A DNA stretch of 64,000 nucleotides from Cylicocyclus nassatus (taxonomy: Eukaryota > Nematoda > Chromadorea > Rhabditida > Strongylidae), in assembly GCA_958299035.1 (NCBI GenBank), contig CATQJL010000305.1, positions 35,601,733 through 35,665,732 of the forward strand, read 5' to 3'. A program made the position numbers and the translations under genes. The notes under the pieces are model-generated. The model ran no database searches, was not told the origin of the DNA, and saw only the letters and a program-made list of their open reading frames with translations. Of the stretch, positions 41,601 to 44,136 are shown piece after piece (within the stretch, counting starts at the first letter, position 1; each line of letters starts with the position of its first letter).

Positions 41601-42690
41601 GTTCGGTGGTTGGTCTAGAAACCAACAAATCCGGAACGGGTATTCAGACACATAAGTTTTGGAACTTTTTACATAACATAGTTTGGAGTAATATTGTATA
41701 CTCATAGCCCAAATTCGGAGCCATGTGATTGTTTGTGCGCTGTAAACAAGCCATTTGTTTGTGTGAGTCTTGCATTTGAAATTCGCGCGCTTGTGAAAGA
41801 ACACGTTCAACTCATGAAACCTGACATGTTCGTCGTGTTTTTTGGCGCTTCCTCCAGGACCTCATAAAAACGATGTCCCCGTTGCTTCTAACTCCAAAAA
41901 CGAAGTCCAGTTTGACCCCAAACCATCGGTGCCGGGCCCTGACCTCAGTCCTTATAAATGCCATTTACAGTGTAAGGAGGAGGTCGAAGATTTCACGGAT
42001 CGTGCACTTACTTTGGTAAATCCTACTGACTGGGCTATTTTCGTGGAGCAGGGACAGCGTCAGCAAGCACATCACGAATTTGAACACTTTAGGGTATTTA
42101 GATTCTTTCTTTTCTCTCAACGTTCCTAATGGTGTTTTTTAGACAACAAGCTGTGACGCCCAACTAGTCTTTACTCGTATACCCAGATGTGCTGCCTCCA
42201 TCTCACTTTCAATGCTTCGGAAGTGCATTTATTCGACAGATGGAGATCAAATTTATATAACGCGATTTGAAAAATCTTACACCACTCTTGCGCGGAAGTT
42301 TTCGTGCAATGGAGATAACCCCTTCAACCCCTTAACCCCTTAAACGGGATAAATGGATCCAAAAGTCACCGATAATACTATATAGTAATTCGCATCCATC
42401 TTCCAGAAAAATATTGCTGCCTTACCCGACAAACGAAATTATTGTAGTATCTGGCTGGACATCATTCAAAGATTGTGTATTTTACGTGCACATAATAGCT
42501 CTTGCACTCACGTTATGAAACAAGGCTTTTCGCGCTCACCTCAAATACCCGCCAAACTGTAGGAGGACAACCAAAATCTCGTTTGTCCCATTTTCAGATT
42601 CAAGGTGTGCCAGCAACAATTACCCAGATTAAAAAAATACGAATTGACTCAAATAACTTTTTGAAATCCAGGGGACCTGAGCCATCGATT
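1715..42690 (+). CDS. daf-15: raptor (mTORC1 subunit), multi-exon gene inflated by mobile elements; probably compromised
   Basis: Raptor binds TOR kinase and presents substrates in mTORC1 at the lysosome. Exons I can place: 1715-1828, 7421-7648, 13687-13793, 13847-13934, a broken one at 38420-38745, 38920-39029, 39078-39186, 39253-39366, 39417-39513, 39599-39815, 39863-39930, 40933-41052, 41971-42093, 42143 to about 42315, and perhaps 42598-42690. Read in order they follow raptor: HEAT repeats (ILAVDPRVQSELFKKNGDEP, NYDRARWQAVRLVAYAK, APEVRAAAVHVLGCLV, PVLVREELLVALQ), a Ser-rich linker, the segment before WD40 (FVPWCSRIFVQPILDLIY) and the start of WD40. The N-terminal caspase-like domain lies upstream of the window and most WD40 blades are not found. 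One exon carries a stop, a frameshift and an insertion, and one junction is out of phase, so the locus may be a pseudogene or may skip that exon. Family assignment is firm; functionality is not. Confidence 0.85.
3410..4205 (+). repeat. tandem array of ~119-bp units, about seven copies
   Basis: Each unit contains GGTAATCGAGCATGCTGAT, then an ATTACTTTTATC run, then TTTATCGATTTTTTGCAAAG, then GGGCTGGGAGTTGGCAC. Anchors near 3481, 3600, 3720, 3839, 3957, 4075 and 4194 give a period of about 119 bp. From about 4205 to 4424 and again from 4787 the units run inverted, so the array has a turning point. Confidence 0.85.
4425..4786. mobile_element. hAT-type MITE, 362 bp, with 8-bp target duplication
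   Basis: Ends are CAGTGGCGTACC and its reverse complement GGTACGCCACTG. CTAATATT occurs immediately left (4417-4424) and right (4787-4794), a perfect 8-bp duplication as in the hAT superfamily. The target is an inverted ~119-bp unit of Helitron element A, so this insertion is younger. The interior is rich in G and C runs and has no coding capacity. Confidence 0.9.
4994..5286 (+). mobile_element. short non-autonomous Helitron D, head-to-tail with element A
   Basis: It starts TCCTATATATAAAGCTGAATG directly after the CTAG of element A and ends GGAGCCGGGTAAGTCAACTAG at 5286. The order is TGTCTG-rich stretch, TTCCGAATAGAAAATTCC, ACCAAACTTGGCACACATAC, CATCGATCGATATCG, one ~119-bp unit, then the 3' end. 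At 293 bp it is the shortest complete copy in the window. Confidence 0.8.
5287..5664. other. no gene seen
   Basis: Intronic position between raptor exons. No repeat family, exon or motif recognised. Confidence 0.4.
5669..6069. mobile_element. TTAA-flanked MITE, 401 bp
   Basis: TTAA at 5665-5668 and at 6070-6073 bracket terminal inverted repeats AGGCAGTGTCCGGGCA / TGCCCGGACACTGCCT. TTAA duplication and the AGGCAGTGTC tip link it to the ends at 1872, 7000 and 46052. No transposase; presumably mobilised in trans by a piggyBac-like enzyme. Confidence 0.8.
6074..6820. other. no gene seen; GC-rich patch near 6610-6740
   Basis: A CG-rich patch at about 6620-6680 contains GGGCCGGTCC-type words resembling, inverted, the patch near 1960-2000 just inside the left TTAA end. 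This fits a long diverged terminal repeat. The reading frames here are not convincing exons. Confidence 0.35.
7002..7188. mobile_element. MITE with TTAGGGAACGGCCATAGG ends and TTGTCGGTG interior
   Basis: The outer ~35 bp are inverted repeats (GGGAACGGCCATAGGTTG outward). The interior carries short direct repeats of TTGTCGGTG / CCGACAACA type, so the whole can fold into a hairpin. The same element sits in the same flanking sequence at 46055-46270, so it predates the raptor duplication. Confidence 0.8.
7421..7648 (+). CDS. daf-15: raptor exon (HEAT region, RARWQAVR segment)
   Basis: Acceptor AGTTACAG, donor GTACAC; 76 codons, phase 0 at both ends. NYDRARWQAVRLVAYAK matches the conserved raptor motif NFDSARWxGVRDSAHEK in position and pattern. 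The exon is absent from the second raptor copy, which has a deletion here. Confidence 0.85.
8469..9302 (-). pseudogene. decayed hAT-type transposase fragments
   Basis: Three overlapping - strand frames (8805-9302, 8678-8869, 8469-8714) read as one broken protein. The last contains LVSIPSNTAEVEKEIFYL, which resembles the C-terminal hAT dimerisation motif (LxxIPxSxAxxERxFS) with the second half eroded. Stops and frame changes separate the pieces. The catalytic DDE residues were not located. Its place inside an element with an 8-bp duplication supports the call. Confidence 0.5.
9675..10360. repeat. large inverted repeat, ~320-bp arms
   Basis: About 9675-10010 and 10043-10360 are reverse complements (for example ACAGATGACCATTACTAAGC on opposite strands) around a ~30-bp centre. 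It lies inside the 5.4 kb hAT-like element. Confidence 0.8.
10401..11110. repeat. direct repeat, two ~200-bp copies
   Basis: About 10401-10600 and 10916-11105 share GCAAAGAAGCCCTAACATGC, GAATCGACGTAGACCGTCG and GTGCTTCAAAAATTAACTG in the same order. Confidence 0.8.
11660..12137. repeat. inverted repeat, ~115-bp arms
   Basis: Arms at about 11660-11775 and 12020-12137 are reverse complements (GGTATACAAATCATT and AATGATTTGTATACC). Internal to the hAT-like element. Confidence 0.75.
13687..13793 (+). CDS. daf-15: raptor exon (HEAT repeat, PEVRAAAVHVLG)
   Basis: Acceptor TCTACAG, donor GTGAGT, 35 codons plus 2 nt. APEVRAAAVHVLGCLV aligns with the raptor HEAT motif PEVRCAAVFALGTFV. It is also present at 46868 with the donor damaged. 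Confidence 0.9.
13847..13934 (+). CDS. daf-15: raptor exon (HEAT repeat, VREELLVALQ)
   Basis: It completes the split codon of the previous exon and ends in phase 0 before donor GTGAGA. DEPVLVREELLVALQ matches the raptor segment PMVRKELVVALSHLV. In the second copy the CGA of VREE is TGA (stop at 47089-47091). Confidence 0.85.
14560..14712. mobile_element. MITE, 153 bp, TA-flanked
   Basis: TA at 14558-14559 and 14713-14714. Terminal inverted repeats begin TGATCGTCTCCACGATTCGT / TCATCGCTCCACGACTCGT. A longer-armed sister is at 32439-32610, sharing the core TATTGCAGACTTTGCCTGAT. Confidence 0.8.
15268..15413. mobile_element. MITE with poly-G/poly-C tips
   Basis: GGGGTAGGGGAACGAAAGCC at the left is the reverse complement of the right end GGCTTTCGTTCCCTACCCC, which runs into a C tract. 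Further inward CCAGTTTGG pairs with CAAACTGG. No target duplication identified. Confidence 0.7.
16030..17030. other. no gene seen
   Basis: Short frames only. A diverged copy of the GCATTTGGCACAGGGGTGTA / GCTGATCAC repeat words lies near 16645-16690. No exon series recognised. Confidence 0.4.
17030..21400. repeat. satellite array, ~188-bp monomer, about 22 units
   Basis: The monomer contains GCTGAATGGTCAGGAAAA, AAGCTCATTTTTTCGAATAT, ACATTCCTGGCCGCAAACTG, AGCCTTCGGCCAGGTT, GAGGGGAGATAGG and GATTTTGGTCCCGAAGG. Anchors from 17342 to 21287 recur every ~168-206 bp, mean near 188. Units before 17330 and after 21070 are more diverged, as expected at array edges. Two alternating variants (CTTCGGCCAGG and CTTCAGTCAGG; CATTCCTGGCCGC and CCTTCCTTGCGGC) suggest mixed subfamilies. 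Open frames of up to 137 aa on the - strand are a by-product. Confidence 0.95.
21420..23035. repeat. diverged tandem array, ~158-bp monomer, about ten units
   Basis: Recurring words are GCAAATTTGGTCTTGCTGGC, GGGACTTTATGCGACAGGAC, TTGCCGAAAGATACTTTTGA and CTACTTTTGCCTC. GGTCT-type anchors near 21580, 21738, 21871, 22021, 22166, 22340, 22502, 22670, 22825 and 22995 give a period of about 130-170 bp. It directly abuts the 188-bp satellite but has an unrelated monomer. Confidence 0.8.
23036..23589. other. no gene seen
   Basis: Unique-looking AT-rich sequence between the arrays and a Helitron cluster. No exons recognised. Confidence 0.4.
23590..23817 (-). CDS. hypothetical small secreted protein or first exon
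   Basis: 75-aa frame starting MVGTLTIAFFFQVWFLANSE: a short N-region, a hydrophobic core of about 14 residues and a plausible cleavage site before CTNELYGG, i.e. a signal-peptide pattern. Three cysteines follow. No family recognised and no upstream or downstream exon established. It may be a real orphan secreted gene, a gene fragment or chance. Confidence 0.25.
   Translation of the reverse strand: MVGTLTIAFFFQVWFLANSECTNELYGGQIYNSLDTWRTTTEIVICSAAEDGRISGICVWKQFFEHSKSFESDHL
23976..23998. repeat. perfect hairpin (10-bp arms) abutting a Helitron 5' end
   Basis: CTAGCGACCC, loop GTA, GGGTCGCTAG. It lies between the conserved word CCCACTT and the start TCTATAAAGC of Helitron B. An unrelated hairpin occupies the same place beside element C (33009-33047). 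Confidence 0.8.
23999..24583 (+). mobile_element. non-autonomous Helitron B with palindromic centre
   Basis: 5' TCTATAAAGCTGAATGTCTG, then a TGTCTG-rich run, the ACCAAACTTGGCACACATAC block and ATCGATCGATATCGATTTT. The centre 24219-24271 is a nearly perfect 25-bp-arm palindrome (GTAATCGAGCATGCTGATCA...). The right half mirrors the left out to TTCTATTCGGAACATA, then CGGCGGAGCCGGGTAAGCCAG and CTA. The final G of CTAG is missing because the next element begins TCTCTCTC there. Confidence 0.75.
24660..25037 (+). repeat. three tandem ~129-bp repeats near the Helitron 5' end
   Basis: Units start near 24660, 24787 and 24908, each with CAGGCGTACAGGG-like, GATGTTGATGA, AACCTAACCTCYAAAGTGCA and GTAAGCGGTAACAT. 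Each carries GCTAGTGATG/GCCAGTGATG. Subterminal repeats could be transposase binding sites or a promoter/enhancer; that is inference. Confidence 0.85.
25684..32119 (+). CDS. Helitron Rep/PIF1-helicase transposase, spliced model of eight exons
   Basis: The enzyme nicks and unwinds one strand for rolling-circle transposition. My model joins 25684-25707, 25984-26493, 26543-26686, 26779-26841, 26907-27026, 27141-27233, 27349-27447 and 27713-32119. Every exon is a whole number of codons (8, 170, 48, 21, 40, 31, 33, 1468 plus stop), so all introns are phase 0, and the joined protein is about 1819 residues. Exon 2 is a basic repeat region (ETxxERxxRL...RARxRR), echoed at the start of exon 8. The model uses one GC-AG intron (GAG|GCAAGT) and two GTCAGT donors, which are unusual; the first exon is the least certain. 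Small exons carry Cys/His-rich (DCGHSLHPCGTCS) and polar segments of unknown role. The big exon alone would be a standard-length transposase. Confidence 0.7.
25984..26493 (+). CDS. Helitron gene exon 2: basic ETxxER repeat region
   Basis: Begins after GTTTCTAG with MYSPEQIAEDASSSTAADST. Then come three or four ~22-residue repeats rich in R, K, E and A (RRSNETQIDRDLRLAAKRGR and similar), probably a helical nucleic-acid-binding segment. If unspliced the frame ends at 26526. Repeats of this type precede the Rep domain in many Helitron proteins. Confidence 0.7.
27713..32119 (+). CDS. Helitron gene exon 8: complete Rep nuclease and SF1 helicase
   Basis: Acceptor TCATTTCAG at 27712; uninterrupted frame to the stop at 32119. 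Numbering from the Met at 27743 (1458 aa): RxxET basic repeat at 10-75; Helitron-like N domain with YGKPDYFLTFTCNPRW around 493-510; HUH motif GLPHCHML at 563-570 (His566, His568); tyrosine cluster KYLYKYVYKG at 700-709 holding the paired Rep tyrosines; Walker A GPGGSGKT at 1046-1053; Walker B WDEIS with Asp1125-Glu1126; motif III GGDFRQVLPI; and C-terminal TINKAQGQS and YVALSRAR motifs. All expected catalytic residues are present. No apurinic endonuclease or OTU domain is attached, so it fits the classical Helitron group rather than Helentrons. Confidence 0.97.
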   Translation, partial: VTSDVHGTRAMNSIPAQAVRRRFETEAQRSERLRADTERARRRIALETDQQSMSRRQQFAANTRRRRANLARINQAQVLNYKLYYLMIKTRIQNQQSRQPLRDSFSPGIATTMVVPTENYLGPLCMACNNCGALFFKDEATPVNGRFNLCCNFGNVSLDLFADFPDIIRSLLTGNDEMSKNFRQHIRSYNSALAMASMGAQVVSPRGYGPYCYRIHGQVYHFVGPLVPEHGTRRQYGQLYILDTDDATAERLGNPANEGCDPFIMRELTIWFHAHNEYAACFRMMGDVVAAEERAASLERRAAPKIRMVFDNSRSLDRRRYNIPVTNEVAVVFVGEDNDVPATRSLAVHHKDGRLRPIQDIDGRCDPLTYPLLFPRGGLGWHVDLTKNASARTRTRITQREFYSYLFSVRTSFNPLHHASKLLQQFAVDAYVKIEQNRLNYTRTHQKELRIDSYQGLMDHLASEDAHEPAGQRVILPATFQGGPRAMHQSYQDAMSIVARYGKPDYFLTFTCNPRWREISENLYAGQTPSDRPDIVARVFHRKLEILRENLFKNNILGRVAAYVGVVEWQKRGLPHCHMLLIMAADSKPRNADQIDAAVQAYSPDAAANPRLFNIVVSNMLHRRCGATSSTAPCMINGKCSKNFPKEYREETAINTDGYPRYKRPNDGSSVQVGNETYDNRHIVPYNRFLLMLLNAHINLEICGYFQAVKYLYKYVYKGPDRASLRLLQNNQTDNSDEIRAHLDARYVCSPEALHHIFMYECQFKSDTVCRLQVHLPNFQTVTFTSGGEREAMERGASKDTTLTAWFKLNSEYEQLELENSLLPGMIDPRTLYYHQLPEYFTFVKQIGRWKIRGRGNRQIGRMYMATPKQTERFSLRIILLHRKNMRSFEDLRTVDNHLYPTFATAARALGLLHDDEHYERCLEEAVCFQMPAELRALFCYMLAFCEVSDPTHLFERFKSDMSEDFVHRGATPDDAVVLAYYEMFDKLETLQCDLSQRIHPPRPRPFEQAIETDYDHYARKRSQMFDLLNDEQRLAANSILTSFDVGSCKLHFIDGPGGSGKTFLYNTIYYILKGQRKSIVCVAWTGIAASLLPEGRTASSTFKLNIQSGNRECMLRRESKEALPLKKADMIIWDEISMVSKDSLEAVDLLFKDLMCNTLPFGGKTLVLGGDFRQVLPIAERGTESDMVDMCVKNSKPWSAFRKHTLSLNMRTGESDLPWCEFLINVGDGEAEEDAEGCIELPQDIVSNGDLIDEIFGNQITNIEVLSDRAILAPRNIDVNRINEDALNRLPGEAKEFKSVDEVTSEGYSEYSTEFLNSLSPARLPPHNLRLKKGAIVMLLCNLDVKKGLCNGTRLIVTHLGHYVLGCQFASGERRGQFVPIPRIDNFTDKGVPVRVRRRQFPLRLAFAMTINKAQGQSLSNVGIHLGTEVFSHGQLYVALSRARTREGVKVLKNGTRVRNIVIKAVL
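32120..32436. other. 3' flank of the Helitron gene
   Basis: AT-rich, no further frame. No convincing terminal hairpin plus CTRR was recognised here. Confidence 0.4.
32439..32610. mobile_element. MITE, 172 bp, TA-flanked, 28-bp terminal inverted repeats
   Basis: TA at 32437-32438 and 32611-32612. Ends TGATCGGCTCCCAGATTCGT and TCATCGGCTCCCAGATTCGC (inverted), continuing to GTGGAGGT. Same family as 14560-14712, which has the same core but different outer stem bases. Confidence 0.85.
32611..32690. repeat. (TA)n microsatellite
   Basis: About 80 bp of nearly pure TA with a few C/G interruptions (ACATA, ATGTA), starting at the TA target duplication of the adjoining MITE. Confidence 0.95.
33009..33047. 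repeat. perfect hairpin, 18-bp arms, GAA loop
   Basis: ACCAGACCAAAGTGCCGC at 33009-33026 pairs exactly with 33030-33047. Preceded by ACACCCACTT and followed at once by the 5' end of Helitron C. Confidence 0.9.
33048..34101 (+). mobile_element. non-autonomous Helitron C with palindromic centre
   Basis: Starts at (T)CTTATATATAAAGCTGAATG and ends GGCGGAGCCGGGTAAGCCAG plus CTAG at 34098-34101. Left half holds the TGTCTG run, ACCAAACTTGGCACACATAC and three ~119-bp units. The centre palindrome is 33524-33576 (GATCATCCCC / GGGGGGTGATC). The right half runs inverted through two or three units to the mirrored ACCAAACTTGG block. Confidence 0.75.
34110..35060. repeat. diverged tandem array, inverted relative of the 21.4-23.0 kb array
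   Basis: Repeats of CCTTCCCTTGAAACCAAGCT, CCCTGTGCTTTT and GGGGCAGAAGTGTGG at about 34194, 34292, 34458, 34543, 34672, 34832 and 34985. On the - strand a unit reads ...GGTTCCAAGGGAAGGAAAGAC...TTTTATGCGACAGAACAG, matching the GGTCT...GACTTTATGCGACAGGACAC layout of the other array. Confidence 0.65.
35080..35985 (-). repeat. inverted ~119-bp Helitron-family units, about seven, diverged
   Basis: Reverse-orientation units with GTAATCAGCATGCTCG, CCAACTCCCGGCCCCGTAG and CAAAAAATCGATAAAA recur from 35136 to 35985. Divergence rises leftward. The block is cut at 35986 by a hAT-like end. Confidence 0.8.
35986..36850. mobile_element. fragment of the CAGGGTCAAGC hAT-like family
   Basis: CAGGGTCAAGCGTGCTGATGC at 35986 matches the left end of the 5.4 kb element at 7745, and CGGTAACCTGC...CGAATGTCAATCTCAAAA near 36056-36088 matches its interior near 11405-11437. 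No matching right end was found, so the copy looks truncated. The 36100-36850 part shows no gene. Confidence 0.55.
36858..37327. mobile_element. MITE with TATACAGGGTGT ends (Tc1/mariner type)
   Basis: Left TATACAGGGTGTCCCAAAAG and right ACACACCCTGTATAT form 12-bp terminal inverted repeats bounded by TA-rich target sites. About 470 bp, no coding capacity. Confidence 0.75.
37340..38392 (+). mobile_element. pogo/Tigger-like transposon with TA duplication
   Basis: TA at 37338-37339 and 38393-38394 flank CCCTAAAATCCGTCATATAA and its inverse. Several GCGGACTTATC words recur near both ends, as expected for transposase binding sites. Internal transposase remnants are listed separately. The same end type closes the small element at 42697-42899. 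Confidence 0.75.
37901..38170 (+). pseudogene. decayed pogo/Tc5-type transposase DNA-binding region
   Basis: ARESGHQDFRASAMWCKGFM followed, after a frame change, by KNLSLRRR resembles the HTH of Tc5/pogo transposases (FxASxxWxxxFxxRxxLSLR). It continues in a shifted frame as an acidic tail. At least two frame changes; no catalytic domain seen. Confidence 0.5.
38420..38745 (+). pseudogene. daf-15: raptor exon broken by stop, frameshift and Helitron insertion
   Basis: After acceptor ACATTCAG the frame reads WYIIELEQCFAKLL then TAG. A frame change follows, and 38527-38669 is a foreign insert. The exon resumes at about 38670 with a stretch ending AFLQQ. The second copy keeps the uninterrupted version (FEQHFAKLLWDLAE) but has lost the acceptor. 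Skipping this exon would keep the frame of the preceding exon only if the next acceptor is phase 0, which 38920 is. Confidence 0.75.
38527..38669 (-). mobile_element. short reversed Helitron inside a raptor exon
   Basis: Starts CTAGCTGGCTTACCCGGCTC (reverse of the 3' end), then CCGGACCAAACTTGGCACAC, CGTTATCGATCGATGTCG and GAGCTAGGGGGCT. Absent from the second raptor copy, which shows the empty site near 47281-47295. Confidence 0.75.
38920..39029 (+). CDS. daf-15: raptor exon (Ser-rich linker)
   Basis: Acceptor ATTATCTAG, donor GTGATT, 36 codons plus 2 nt: VATMNDPAESSFASSISHLL onward. It joins the next exon through a split Arg codon. The Ser-rich stretch before a helical repeat parallels the raptor linker. 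Confidence 0.7.
39078..39186 (+). CDS. daf-15: raptor exon (TWVALLKLALDPVE segment)
   Basis: Acceptor TTGTTCAG, donor GTATGA, one nt plus 36 codons. KEPLERTWVALLKLALDPVE matches the raptor segment IWRVLLHLAADPYPEV. The second copy (47638-47745) has two small deletions here. Confidence 0.85.
39253..39366 (+). CDS. daf-15: raptor exon (VARMAQKLV segment)
   Basis: Acceptor TTTTCTTAG, donor GTAAGT, 38 codons in phase 0. VARMAQKLVRRVE continues the helical repeat (compare VSDVAMKVLNSI in raptor). Confidence 0.8.
39417..39513 (+). CDS. daf-15: raptor exon (linker), provisional
   Basis: Acceptor GAGTTCAG, donor GTTGAAG; MAKVDSSSHVHRDSFSGAEA onward. It ends in phase 1, whereas the next exon needs phase 0, so either the boundary is wrong or there is a frameshift. 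Confidence 0.5.
39599..39815 (+). CDS. daf-15: raptor exon (Ser/Gln-rich linker)
   Basis: Acceptor GATTGGCAG, donor GTAAAG; 72 codons plus 1 nt, rich in S, N, Q, H (for example GTLNSSSSTAKPFTSNQSRQ). Low-complexity linkers occupy this place in raptor. Confidence 0.7.
39863..39930 (+). CDS. daf-15: raptor exon (linker end)
   Basis: Acceptor ATCATTGCAG, donor GTAAGT. With the split Gly codon it reads GSEPRTSQLTDLLKQSFTPK and ends in phase 0, matching the next exon. Confidence 0.75.
40315..40906. mobile_element. TTAA-flanked element, 592 bp, in a raptor intron
   Basis: TTAA at 40311-40314 and 40907-40910. Ends CCGTTGACGACCT and, inverted, CACGTTGACGACCTTGTG. Near both ends words of the type GTGCATACGYGCGGATRCAC recur. 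No transposase; a piggyBac-like non-autonomous element is the likeliest class. Confidence 0.7.
40933..41052 (+). CDS. daf-15: raptor exon (segment before WD40)
   Basis: Acceptor TTTCCAG, donor GTGAGT, 40 codons in phase 0. FVPWCSRIFVQPILDLIY corresponds to the conserved raptor CDWSARYFAQPVMKI segment. Confidence 0.85.
41080..41941. mobile_element. non-autonomous hAT element, 862 bp, 8-bp target duplication
   Basis: ACCTCAGT at 41072-41079 and 41942-41949. Ends CAGGGCCCGGCAC / GTGCCGGGCCCTG. It swells an otherwise ~48-bp raptor intron. An inverted sister at 55504-56372 is nearly the same length, and a more diverged one is at 57157-57914. Confidence 0.92.
41971..42093 (+). CDS. daf-15: raptor exon (REWRFL-like helix)
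   Basis: Acceptor ATTTACAG, donor GTATTT, 41 codons in phase 0. DWAIFVEQGQRQQAHHEF fits the raptor region EWRFLRNSRVRRQAQQV that precedes the first WD40 blade. Confidence 0.75.
42143..42315 (+). CDS. daf-15: raptor exon (start of WD40 domain), end uncertain
   Basis: Acceptor GTTTTTTAG; phase 0. DAQLVFTRIPRCAASISLSM then IYSTDGDQIYI parallels the first raptor WD40 blade (DDQIFLNRNPG...VADKDSICFW). No convincing donor precedes the in-frame stop near 42340. Confidence 0.65.
42598..42690 (+). CDS. daf-15: possible raptor WD40 exon, truncated
   Basis: Acceptor CATTTTCAG; ATITQIKKIRIDSNNFL has the strand pattern expected for the next WD40 strand. The frame stops as it enters the neighbouring mobile element. 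No later WD40 exon was found. Confidence 0.4.
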
Positions 42691-42696
42691 TTGTTA

Positions 42697-42899
42697 TCCT
42701 AAAATATCACGGATGCGACCTCCGTCATGTAATTCTGCCTCTACATAAGTCCTGACTTATCTGACAGTCTTCGGAGACTTATCTGACTAGATGTTAGGGT
42801 AGTAATCAAGAAAAAGAGTTATTCATAGGGCGGACCTATCAGGTCTGTAGGGAAGACATCTGGGCCAAAAAAAGCGGTCTTATCTGTAAGATTTTAGGG
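42697..42899. mobile_element. small relative of the pogo-like element
   Basis: Starts CCTAAAATATCACGG and ends GGTCTTATCTGTAAGATTTTAGGG-like, with several ACTTATCTGAC words inside, as in 37340-38392. It lies immediately after the last raptor-like exon. Confidence 0.6.
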
Positions 42900-43373
42900 T
42901 TGTTAGTTTTTTTGGTCTAAGTTGGACAATGGGTTTGTGCATACATGCAACTGAGCGAAAAAGTTCCAAGTACAGAACCAAAGCTTGCTTAATATCCATC
43001 TTTCCTTTCAAGAACTCATGGTACAAAAAGTCGTCCTGTTTCTCGCTAAATGCGCGAGACATCTGAAACATCGAGACATTTGAGACATCTCACGATAGTT
43101 CGCCACCTTGAGGCCTTATTTGAGTAGCATGTGGAAGTGGATCCAACTTCCTGCTACTCTTGCCTTTCCGCTTTCCATTTCATTTTTGGGACATGTGCGA
43201 GATTCGGTGTGAATATGTAATTGAGCAGCGAGTCAATTGCAAGTGAGCGGTTGGGTGGGCGAGATGCAGGCGACCAGGGGCAGACAAAGAATTCGTTAAT
43301 GGTCGTCGTATCGTACCGCGTTGAGGGTTGCGAGCTCGCAAATATGCGTAGTAGCGATCAATACATGGTTGGG
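42900..43373. other. no gene seen
   Basis: No exon series or recognised repeat. Confidence 0.35.
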
Positions 43374-43613
43374 GATCGTTCATACCGCGCCCAAAGGCGG
43401 ACGAAGGCGGACGAAGCCGGACAAAGACGGACGAAGCCGGACGAAGCCGGACGAAGGCGGACGAAGGCGCGGTCTCGTCTCGTCTCGTTTCTCTCGACAG
43501 CACACACACACTCACACGCGCCTTCGTCCGCCTTTGTCCGGCTTTGTCCGGCTTCGTCCGCCTTTGTCCGGCTTTCCGCCTTCGTCCGCCTTTGTGCGCG
43601 GTATGAACGATCC
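43374..43613. mobile_element. hairpin MITE with GGACGAAGC-type internal repeats
   Basis: GGGATCGTTCATACCGCGC and its inverse (GGTATGAACGATCCC) bound a GC-rich palindrome made of short direct repeats (GGCGGACGAAGGC and its complement). The tip resembles that of the 7002 element, and both have microsatellite-like interiors, so they may be one superfamily. Confidence 0.75.
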
Positions 43614-44136
43614 CTTAGGCAGTGGGAAGCTGCGCAACCTTAGCATTCCCACCACCCTGGCACTTTTAGCTGCCGATAGTTGGATAACTTGACCAGAGCA
43701 TGGGTTACCGAAGTACCTTATCTCCTGCAGATCATCGTTTGCGGAGTTATCATGGTGTCGTTTTTTTCCCGCACTTATCACCCCAGTTCTATCAGTAAAC
43801 AATGCAGCTTCCAGAACTCGCTCACTGAGTTTTCTCCCAATAATTGCATCCTAGCCCCTTTTCCATCTCCCCGTAAGCAGCTTCCATTCTGTTTTTATTT
43901 TTTTTACGATACTTCCAGTTAGCTTTCAAGTTTTGGTCGAATCAACATTTTATACGACGGTCTTAATACTACCTGTTCTGTTTACTGCTCCCATATTTAC
44001 AACGTTTCCAATGCACTTGCCTTTTTGGCTAGTTACTCGATTTCTAATATTATTTTTCTTTATCGACGCTTTGCCATGAATTTAAACGTAAACTGTAGTG
44101 CAATTCTCTGCAGTTTTGCTTTTCAGTTATTAGCAG

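Noticed and set aside
43221..43802. Overlapping 96-140 aa frames with RRTKADE / FVRLRP repeats
   Set aside because: Translation of the short tandem words inside a hairpin MITE; present on both strands.
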